Of a stretch of 7,275 nt of DNA, positions 1-5,796 are shown in pieces (the first letter of the stretch is position 1; every line of letters starts with the position of its first letter). A program made the position numbers and the translations under genes. Source of the DNA: Acidobacteriota bacterium (lineage in GTDB: Bacteria; Acidobacteriota; Terriglobia; Bryobacterales; Bryobacteraceae); contig QHXU01000044.1 of assembly GCA_003223065.1 (NCBI GenBank), positions 11,254-18,528 of the forward strand, given 5' to 3'. Under the pieces are notes generated by a model. That model saw nothing but the letters and a program-made list of their open reading frames with translations, was not told the DNA's origin and searched no databases.

Positions 1-1
1 A

Positions 2-814
2 GGCCTGCCCGTCGACGGGAAGGCGTGGGAGGACCGGCAGAAGATGATCAGGTCGTTTTTTGTATCGGCAGGCCCGGGGCTTCTGGAGCGCATGGACGTG
101 CCTGGCTCGCCCGACGTGCAGCTCTATTCGCTGGCCGCATTGGCTGCAACGAGCTATCAGCCTGATCGCATGACTGACGCGCTCGTCGCAAACCTCGCCG
201 CCCAACAGCTCGCGGACGGGCGATGGCACATGGGCACGATCGCGCGTCCTCCGATCGAGGACGGCGACTTTTTCCGCACGGCGCTGGGCATCCGCGGGCT
301 GAAGACCTACGGGACTCCCGGCCGCGGTCCCGAGATAGCCGAGCGTATCAAGAAGGCAAAAGACTGGCTGCTCACGACACCGGCGGTAACGGCTGAAGAT
401 CGCAACATGCAGCTGTTGGGCCTGCGCTGGGCGGGCGCCGATACGAAAGTATTGCAGAGGCTGGCGAAGGCCATCCGGGCCGGCCAGCGCTCCGATGGCG
501 GGTGGGCGCAACGCGACGAGCTCGCCTCCGACGCTTACGCGACCGGGCAGTCGCTTTATACGCTCGCCGAAAGCGCTGGCATCGCGCCCGGCGACGCCGG
601 CTACCAGAAGGGCGTGAAATATCTGCTTTCTACCCAACTCGCCGACGGGTCCTGGTACGTGCGCAGCCGAGCGCCGAAATTCCAGCCCTACTTCGAGAGC
701 GGATTCCCGCACGGACAGGATCAATGGATCTCGTCGATGGCCACGGGCTGGGCAGCGGCGGCCCTGGCGCTGGCGATCGATGAAAAGCCGGTAAAGATCG
801 CGGCTATGCGCTGA
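2..814 (+). CDS. Toroid (prenyltransferase/squalene-cyclase repeat) protein, C-terminal part
   Basis: The reading frame is open to the left edge (first full codon at 2), so this is the C-terminal 270 residues of a longer protein. The ATG at 44 is internal and not a convincing start. Three QW motifs of form QxxDGxW are seen, with Gln at 206, 485 and 635 and Trp at 224, 503 and 653. Spacings of 93 and 50 residues suggest four alpha-hairpin units, one degenerate. Such repeats build the alpha/alpha barrel of squalene-hopene cyclases and related proteins. The cyclase DxDD acid motif is absent: the candidate place (codons 254-278) reads I-E-D-G-D-F-F-R-T. No membrane segment is visible. Similar acidobacterial proteins, as I remember them, carry ankyrin or cytochrome-like regions upstream, but that part lies outside the window. 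The stop overlaps the convergent PrpD-family gene by 11 bases. The fold is fairly sure; catalytic function is unknown. Confidence 0.72.
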   Translation, partial: GLPVDGKAWEDRQKMIRSFFVSAGPGLLERMDVPGSPDVQLYSLAALAATSYQPDRMTDALVANLAAQQLADGRWHMGTIARPPIEDGDFFRTALGIRGLKTYGTPGRGPEIAERIKKAKDWLLTTPAVTAEDRNMQLLGLRWAGADTKVLQRLAKAIRAGQRSDGGWAQRDELASDAYATGQSLYTLAESAGIAPGDAGYQKGVKYLLSTQLADGSWYVRSRAPKFQPYFESGFPHGQDQWISSMATGWAAAALALAIDEKPVKIAAMR

Positions 815-2147
815 TTTCTAGCGTCATCCGGAGGAGCGGAAGCAGCCTTGAGAGACCGGTGAGATTGCGGACACACTCCTCGATTTCTGCCGTTCCACCG
901 AGCGAACGGAACTTCGCGCCCAGCTCTTTCCAGCTCAGAGGATTTGCCGGATCGCCCCTGGGATGCCGCACAGAGGCATCATAGCGCTCGCCGGTTTCCA
1001 TTTCGACGAAAACGCGCGCCGGCCACTCTTTGGGAAAATTTGCCTCGAGCGCCGGGTCTCGAGTCATCACGACCTTACGCATCAGCGCGCGCACGTCGGG
1101 ATCGCGAAGGTTGGCCTCGGTATATTCACCGAGCGCGGCGCGGCCACGCAGCAGGGCCACCGCGGCGCCGAAGGGCATTGAGAACTGCGCATCGACGATC
1201 GAGCGAGGCTCGTACTTTCGTTCGGGCGGCTCGGCAATGAGGCCCGCGCCGGCCTCGAGAATCGCCACCTCGACGCGCCGGATCCGGCGCGCGTCGACGC
1301 GATGCTTCGCCGAGATTTCGAGCAGCGCATCGATGGGACCCTGCTTGTAGCGGCAGCAGGCGTGGGGTTTCACGCTGGTTTCGAGAATCGCGAAGGATTC
1401 GCCGAGCCCGCGAGTCACCAGTTCCGGGCGCGCAGCATCCGAATAAGCGGCGAGGAACCCGGAGCGGCCCTCCAGGATGGTCGCCGGCCCGACGAATCCG
1501 GCATGCGCGAGCTGGGCCGCGTGAATGCCATTCTGCGCAGCCAGGCCCGCGTGCAGCCGCTTGGTCCAGGCCCCATCCGCCAGAAACTCGAGCGAGCCTG
1601 CGGCCATGCTTCCCGCGATGCCTACGGCCGAAAGCATCGACGCTTCGCTCAGGCGAAGCAGTTTTGAGGCGGTGACGGCTGCGCCGAACACGCCACAGGT
1701 CGCCGTGGGGTGAAATCCGCGCCCATAGTGGTGCTTCGGCTGGACCGCCATCGCCAGCCGGGCGGCCATTTCGTAGCCGGCGGCTACGGCGGTGAAGAAT
1801 TCGCCTGTGTCCTCGATCGCATGCGCCTCGGCGACGGCGAGCGCCGCCGGAAACATCACCGCGCCCAAGTGAACCGATCCGCCGTTGTGCGTGTCGTCCA
1901 GTTCGACGCCGTGGGCGGCCGTGCCATTGGCCAGCGCCGCCGAGAGCGGCGAGGCTGTGCGGCCCGTCCCGATCACGGCGCAGGGACCTTCGGCGAGGGC
2001 GCGATAAACCGGCTGAGACGACTCCACGCGAGATCCGGCGATGGCACAGCCCAGATAATCGAGCAGGAAATATCGCCCGCGATCAACAACCTCCGGGGGC
2101 AATTCGCGCAATCCGTGCAGATAGCCGACGATTTCGCGGGTGATCAC
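804..2147 (-). CDS. MmgE/PrpD family protein
   Basis: This 447-residue protein has the usual length and pattern of the MmgE/PrpD family, whose founding member dehydrates 2-methylcitrate. Other members act on cis-aconitate (decarboxylation) or uncharacterised acids. Recognisable blocks are DYLGCAIAGS (30-39), the long Asn/His/Asp-rich stretch from N74 to A104 with ELDDTH at 82-87, GYEMAAR (124-130), GFHPTATCGVFGAA (144-157), and a KPHACCRY segment in the second half. It is cytoplasmic, with no signal peptide. The GTG start at 2147-2145 is supported by GAGG six bases upstream and by a GTGA overlap with the stop of the upstream MaoC gene. It is the last gene of the three-gene minus operon. The two MaoC neighbours suggest CoA-thioester or branched-acid catabolism, but no citrate synthase or lyase lies in the window, so true 2-methylcitrate dehydratase activity is not supported. 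Family is confident; substrate unknown. Confidence 0.9.
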   Translation of the reverse strand: MITREIVGYLHGLRELPPEVVDRGRYFLLDYLGCAIAGSRVESSQPVYRALAEGPCAVIGTGRTASPLSAALANGTAAHGVELDDTHNGGSVHLGAVMFPAALAVAEAHAIEDTGEFFTAVAAGYEMAARLAMAVQPKHHYGRGFHPTATCGVFGAAVTASKLLRLSEASMLSAVGIAGSMAAGSLEFLADGAWTKRLHAGLAAQNGIHAAQLAHAGFVGPATILEGRSGFLAAYSDAARPELVTRGLGESFAILETSVKPHACCRYKQGPIDALLEISAKHRVDARRIRRVEVAILEAGAGLIAEPPERKYEPRSIVDAQFSMPFGAAVALLRGRAALGEYTEANLRDPDVRALMRKVVMTRDPALEANFPKEWPARVFVEMETGERYDASVRHPRGDPANPLSWKELGAKFRSLGGTAEIEECVRNLTGLSRLLPLLRMTLEISA

Positions 2148-2584
2148 GCGCTACCTCGCTTCGGAGCAAGAAATCGCCGGCGCAGAACCAGCACGCGCTC
2201 GCCGTGCTGATTGAAAGCTCGCGTCTCGACATAGACAATGCCGCGGTCCGGCTTGCTCTCCGATTCCCGCTTTTCGAGCACCTCGCTCTCGGCATATAGC
2301 GAATCGCCGATGTAGAGCGGTTTCTCGAAGGTCACATGCTCGTAACCGAGGTTGGCGATCGTCTTTCCGCTCGTATCGGCGACGCTCATCCCGACCGCGA
2401 GACTGAACACCAGCACGTCGATCACCGGCTTCTCCGGCGCGTGATGATGATCGATGAACCGGGGATTGTGATTCATTGAGAGCAGCGCGAACCAGACGTT
2501 GTCGTGTTCCGTGAAGGTCCGGCCGGGCCAGTGCTTGTATACGTCGCCGGCCGCGAACTCTTCATAGTAGCGGCCAAAGCTCAT
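2144..2584 (-). CDS. MaoC-like hot-dog protein A, His-less active-site motif
   Basis: A 146-residue single hot-dog protein of the MaoC dehydratase family, which hydrates or dehydrates 2-enoyl-CoA thioesters. It opens with MSFGRYYEEF, followed by HWPGRT (18-23) and the active-site region SMNHNPRFID (36-45). MaoC enzymes usually show an Asp and a His here (SGDxNPxHxD). Here the Asp position is Asn38, which I believe is common in this subfamily, and the His position is Phe43. It is also about five residues shorter than its neighbour between D45 and the next helix (PEKPVID region). A FNQHGERV motif lies near the C-terminus. The ATG at 2584 overlaps the stop of MaoC-like gene B (ATGA), and no good ribosome site precedes it, so translation probably depends on coupling. 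It may be a non-catalytic partner of protein B in a heterodimer. Alternatively it uses another residue, such as the HHH at 46-48. MaoC fold is confident; activity is doubtful. Confidence 0.87.
   Translation of the reverse strand: MSFGRYYEEFAAGDVYKHWPGRTFTEHDNVWFALLSMNHNPRFIDHHHAPEKPVIDVLVFSLAVGMSVADTSGKTIANLGYEHVTFEKPLYIGDSLYAESEVLEKRESESKPDRGIVYVETRAFNQHGERVLVLRRRFLAPKRGSA
2154..2157 (-). promoter_or_regulatory. Ribosome binding site of the MmgE/PrpD gene
   Basis: GAGG on the minus strand lies six bases before the GTG start at 2147, inside the 3' end of the upstream MaoC gene. It supports the GTG start and adds to coupling through the GTGA overlap. Confidence 0.6.
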
Positions 2585-3006
2585 CGGCGCGGCACCGCGA
2601 TCTTTTGTTCGAGCGACACAACCGATTCTCCGTGCTGGTTCACACCTTCCGAAGCGATGGTCACGACGCCGTCCTGTTTCGACACGACTGTGGACCGGGC
2701 ATAGATCGTGTCACCGTGAAATACCGGCTTCAGGTGCCGCACATCGCGATATTCGAGCGTCGCCGTCGCGCGCCCGCCGACATCGGCCTGCGATATCCCG
2801 ATCACCAGCGCAATCACCAGCGGTCCCACTACCACTCGCCGGCCATGCTGTGTTCCCCGGGAGTAATGTTCGTCCAGGTGCAGCGGTTGCTGATTCATGC
2901 TGAGCAGACTGAATAACGTGTCGTCGAATTCGGTGATCGTACGGCCGGGCCAGTGCTCGAATCGCTGGCCGGGCTCGAGCTCGTCATAATAGCGGCCATA
3001 GCTCAC
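2581..3006 (-). CDS. MaoC-like dehydratase B
   Basis: A 141-residue MaoC-family hot-dog protein, first gene of the minus operon. I chose the GTG at 3006-3004 because GGAGG stands five bases before it and because the protein then begins MSYGRYYDEL, matching MSFGRYYEEF of protein A residue for residue. A longer reading back to an ATG at 3132 would run into the divergent gene and its signal peptide. The two paralogues align without gaps over the first 45 residues with 25 identities by my count. The active-site region is SMNQQPLHLD (36-45): Asn38 replaces the usual Asp, while His43 is kept. The following loop with GRRVVVGP (55-62) is of normal length. NQHGESVV lies near the C-terminus. It is probably a (de)hydratase of a 2-enoyl-CoA or branched-chain acyl-CoA in the cytoplasm, perhaps paired with protein A. 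The substrate cannot be read from sequence. Confidence 0.88.
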   Translation of the reverse strand: MSYGRYYDELEPGQRFEHWPGRTITEFDDTLFSLLSMNQQPLHLDEHYSRGTQHGRRVVVGPLVIALVIGISQADVGGRATATLEYRDVRHLKPVFHGDTIYARSTVVSKQDGVVTIASEGVNQHGESVVSLEQKIAVPRR

Positions 3007-3010
3007 GACA

Positions 3011-3016
3011 CCCTCC
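3011..3016 (-). promoter_or_regulatory. Ribosome binding site of MaoC-like gene B
   Basis: GGAGGG on the minus strand, with GGAGG ending five bases before the GTG at 3006. It is the strongest Shine-Dalgarno match in the window and decides the start of the operon's first gene. Confidence 0.75.
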
Positions 3017-3024
3017 GGCTTGTC

Positions 3025-3030
3025 ATTATA
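3025..3030 (-). promoter_or_regulatory. Candidate -10 element for the minus operon
   Basis: A perfect TATAAT on the minus strand in otherwise GC-rich DNA, 18 bases before the GTG start of MaoC-like gene B. Transcription starting about seven bases downstream would leave a leader of roughly a dozen bases that just contains the GGAGG. No TTGACA-like -35 is present at 16-18 bases spacing and there is no extended -10 TG, so the promoter would be weak or activator-dependent. The element lies just before the start chosen for the divergent gene, so the two promoters must overlap the opposing genes. Confidence 0.4.
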
Positions 3031-3037
3031 TGAAGTA

Positions 3038-4615
3038 GTGCTTCGTTTCGTTTTCGCCGCTATGCTCGCCATCTCCTCCGCCTTCGCAGCGGAGCACTGG
3101 ACCGAGTATCGCTCGGGACCCTTCCACGTCATTAGCGACAGCGGCGATCGCCCTTCGCGCGAGCGGTTGGCTGAATTGGAACAACTCCGCTACGTGCTGG
3201 GCACGATGCTGGGCAAGGAGGGGTTCGGGCAGAACGGGCTGGACACGATCTGGCCGATCGATGTAGTCTTGTTCGCCAACACGCGCGCTTACGGTCCGCA
3301 CGCGCTTCCGAAACCGCTGCTCGAGGGAGGCTCCGCCATGCTAAGCGCCTGGACCGCGGACGTACCTCTCCCGCGCGATTTTCTGGGCGCGCTCACGCGA
3401 TTGCTGATCGATGATAACGCCGGCCGGATGCCGGACCCGATCGAAGCCGCGCTCTGCGATCTTTTCTCGACTATCAAAGTGAACGCGACGAAAGTGACGC
3501 TGGGAGCCCCGCTGCCGAAAGACGAATTGCCCCCGGATCGGATGCGCGCGTGGGCCAAGATCCAAATGCTCGCGACGAACCCCGACTATAGCGGCAAAGT
3601 TCGCGTCTATCTCAACAATCTGCAGCAGGGCGGAGATGAGGCGGTGGCCACGCGCAACGCGTTCGATATCACGGTGGCTGAGTTGGATCGCCGCGCCGAT
3701 GCATACCTGCGTGCCGCGAAATTTGAAGCGGTGCCGGTTTCCGGACGCCCGCTCAATCCGAATCGTGATTTCGTGGAAAAGCCTGCCGACGCGGCGGCGA
3801 TCAGCGCCCTGATGTCCGAGCTCGCGGCGGGCGGCAAGGGCTTTCCGGCCGATAGCCCGCGCGGGCTGGTCTCCAAGGGAACCAGGCCGGCGCTGGAACT
3901 CGCCGCCAAGGCGAACCCGCGCTGGGCCGAACCGCATTTTCGCATCGCCGCGCTGGAGACAAACCCCGTCGCCAAGATCAAAGAGCTGAAAACCGCGGCC
4001 ACGCTCGAACCGCGCAATCCCTCGTACTGGCAGGCCCTGGCCGAAGCGCAGATGTCCGCCAATTCTTATGCCGACGCCGAGAAATCCTGGGCGGCCGCCG
4101 AGCGCGCCGCGCCGACTGATGCCGACCGCACGCGCATCCGTCAGGCGCGCACCGATATGGAAGATCGCCGAGCCGCATTTGAAGCCGCCGAGAAAAAGCG
4201 CAGGGCCGAGGAGCAGGCGCGCGAACTCCAGCGCGTCAAAGACAGCGCAGCCGCCGAAGTTCACGCCGCCGAGGACGCCGCCAATCGAAGGCTTGGGCCT
4301 GTCCCAAAGTCGGGGAAAGCTGCCGTTCCGTGGTGGGACGATCCACAGGGTGAGAAGATTTCCGGCACTTTGACGCGCGTCGATTGCCTGAACGGGCCGC
4401 TACGGCTGACGATTCAGATGGACGGCGTCCGGAAAAATGGCATGGTGCGCCTGCTGGTCCGCGATCCGAAGCAGATCGCTGTCCATGGCTCGCCGGAAGC
4501 CGTATTCGGCTGCGGCGTGCAGCGCCCTCCACGCAAGATTAAAGTAGTGCACAACGCTAAGGCGGACGCGAAGATGGGAACGGTGGGCGACGTGGCGGTG
4601 GTAGAGTTTCCCTGA
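3038..4615 (+). CDS. Secreted protein: degenerate peptidase-MA-like domain, TPR-like repeats, C-terminal beta domain
   Basis: From the GTG at 3038 the protein has 525 residues and a clean signal peptide: MLRFVFAAMLAISSAFA, with cleavage after A17 or A18. A TTG at 3020 adds six residues including a Glu and has no ribosome site; the ATG at 3062 would cut the signal in half. After the signal, an EHWTEYRSGPFHVIS start and a DLFSTI block resemble peptidase-MA/DUF1570-type gluzincins. However, the HExxH place reads G117-A-L-T-R121, while a Glu remains at 136, so zinc binding is unlikely. TPR-like helices run from about 293 to 362, with a charged coiled helix rich in Ala, Glu, Arg and Lys at about 375-416. 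A beta-rich C-terminal domain (440-525) carries Cys450 and Cys492. It is probably periplasmic, a scaffold or binding protein. Its stop overlaps the MFS start (TGATG). Function is unknown. Confidence 0.8.
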   Translation: MLRFVFAAMLAISSAFAAEHWTEYRSGPFHVISDSGDRPSRERLAELEQLRYVLGTMLGKEGFGQNGLDTIWPIDVVLFANTRAYGPHALPKPLLEGGSAMLSAWTADVPLPRDFLGALTRLLIDDNAGRMPDPIEAALCDLFSTIKVNATKVTLGAPLPKDELPPDRMRAWAKIQMLATNPDYSGKVRVYLNNLQQGGDEAVATRNAFDITVAELDRRADAYLRAAKFEAVPVSGRPLNPNRDFVEKPADAAAISALMSELAAGGKGFPADSPRGLVSKGTRPALELAAKANPRWAEPHFRIAALETNPVAKIKELKTAATLEPRNPSYWQALAEAQMSANSYADAEKSWAAAERAAPTDADRTRIRQARTDMEDRRAAFEAAEKKRRAEEQARELQRVKDSAAAEVHAAEDAANRRLGPVPKSGKAAVPWWDDPQGEKISGTLTRVDCLNGPLRLTIQMDGVRKNGMVRLLVRDPKQIAVHGSPEAVFGCGVQRPPRKIKVVHNAKADAKMGTVGDVAVVEFP

Positions 4616-5796
4616 TGCGGATCCCGCTGCGGTGGTTCCCCATCATCGTGTTGCTTTTTGCTTCCAGTCTCAATTACCTCGATCGCCAGCTGCTGGCCGC
4701 ATTCGCGCCGACGTTGATGAGTGAGTTCCATCTCTGGAATCTCGAGTACGGTCAGATTCATTCGGTCTTCTCAATTGTCTATGCCGTGACGGCGCCGTTT
4801 GCCGGCCTCTTCGTCGATCGAGTCGGGCTGAATGCAGGCGTGAGCATATCGGTGATTTTATGGTCGCTCGCCAGCGCGGCCACCGGCCTTACGCGGAGCT
4901 TCCCTGCGCTTCTCGGCTGCCGGACGGTGCTCGGCCTGGCAGAGGCGGCGGGCATCCCGTGCTTCGGCAAAGCCACCGGAATCTACCTGGAACCCCGCGA
5001 GCTGGCGCTTGGAACCGCGTTCAACCAAGTCGGCATCAGCCTGGGGATGTTCGCGGCGCCGTTGATCGTCGCGGCGCTCGCGCCGCGATACGGCTGGCGG
5101 TCCACATTCGCCGTCTGCGGAGCGCTGGGTTTCGTTTGGGTGCCTTTGTGGTGGCTCGTTAGAAAGCGTGTCCCCACTCGGAAAAGCAACGGCGATGCTG
5201 CCACCGCGCGAATTAGCGGGCTGCTGCGCGACCCGCGGCTGTGGGGGGTCGTCTTCGCGACCATCTTCATCATGATGCTCTACACGCTATGGACCAACTG
5301 GACGACGCTCTATTTTGTGCATGAATGGCACATGACGCAGGAGGAAGCCAACCGCCGCTTTGCCTGGATACCGCCCGTTTTCGCCACGCTCGGCGGGTTC
5401 TTCGGCGGATGGATTTCGTTCCGGTGGATTCGCGGGGGCGTCGGCGTGCTCGCCGCGCGGCGGCGTGTATGCTGGCTCAGCGGCGCGTTCCTGCTGGCCA
5501 CTGCCGCGATTCCGCTAATGCCGAGCGCCGGGTTTGCCGCCGCCGCGGTCAGTTCCAGCTTCTTCTGGGCGGTGTGCTCCTCGACCAACCTTTATGCCAT
5601 GCCGATTGATCTATTCGGCGCCGGGCGCGCGGCCTTTGGAGTCTCGGCGTTAACCTTCGCCTATGGGCTGATGCAAGCGTTCGTCTCGCCGGCGATCGGA
5701 GGCATGGTGGATCATTTCGGGTTTCCCTCGGTATGTGTCACGGTATCGGCTCTGCCGCTGGTAGGCGCGTGGATCCTGCGGATTTCAACGAAGTGA
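4615..5796 (+). CDS. MFS transporter, anion:cation symporter (hexuronate/sugar-acid) type
   Basis: A 393-residue inner-membrane protein with about 12 hydrophobic segments in two halves, separated by a short basic loop (RKRVPTRKSN). The first helix ends in NYLDRQ (20-25), and GLFVDRVGLN (64-73) is the MFS loop motif between helices 2 and 3. RTVLGLAEAAGIP (103-115), followed by the FNQVGISLG region, is typical of the ACS group, which moves hexuronates, glucarate, phthalate and other organic anions with a proton or sodium. The size is slightly short for the family, which often has 420-450 residues, but both halves are intact. The ATG shares one base with the stop of the upstream secreted-protein gene (TGATG), so the two are probably translated together; the ribosome site is weak. 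The glycosyltransferase downstream starts inside its stop codon region (GTGA). The substrate is not determined; an organic acid is an inference from subfamily motifs. Confidence 0.88.
   Translation: MRIPLRWFPIIVLLFASSLNYLDRQLLAAFAPTLMSEFHLWNLEYGQIHSVFSIVYAVTAPFAGLFVDRVGLNAGVSISVILWSLASAATGLTRSFPALLGCRTVLGLAEAAGIPCFGKATGIYLEPRELALGTAFNQVGISLGMFAAPLIVAALAPRYGWRSTFAVCGALGFVWVPLWWLVRKRVPTRKSNGDAATARISGLLRDPRLWGVVFATIFIMMLYTLWTNWTTLYFVHEWHMTQEEANRRFAWIPPVFATLGGFFGGWISFRWIRGGVGVLAARRRVCWLSGAFLLATAAIPLMPSAGFAAAAVSSSFFWAVCSSTNLYAMPIDLFGAGRAAFGVSALTFAYGLMQAFVSPAIGGMVDHFGFPSVCVTVSALPLVGAWILRISTK

Noticed and set aside
1710..2210. 166-residue open frame on the plus strand
   Set aside because: Antisense to the conserved PrpD-family blocks; composition is that of a complement frame, with no recognisable domain.
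3020..3037. TTG start for the secreted protein
   Set aside because: No ribosome site, and it places a Glu in the signal-peptide n-region. The GTG at 3038 gives a standard signal sequence, although neither start has a strong ribosome site.
3007..3132. Extended N-terminus of MaoC-like protein B from an ATG at 3132
   Set aside because: It would add 42 low-complexity residues antisense to the divergent signal peptide. The GTG at 3006 has a strong ribosome site and matches the start of the paralogue.
3341..4264. 307-residue open frame on the minus strand
   Set aside because: It lies wholly inside the secreted TPR protein gene, is Arg/Gly/His-rich as expected of a GC-rich shadow frame, shows no family motif and has no ribosome site.
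5733..5792. Glycosyltransferase start at ATG 5733
   Set aside because: It would overlap 64 bases of the transporter gene. The GTG at 5793 gives a GTGA overlap like the other junctions, and the added residues look like a shadow of the MFS end.
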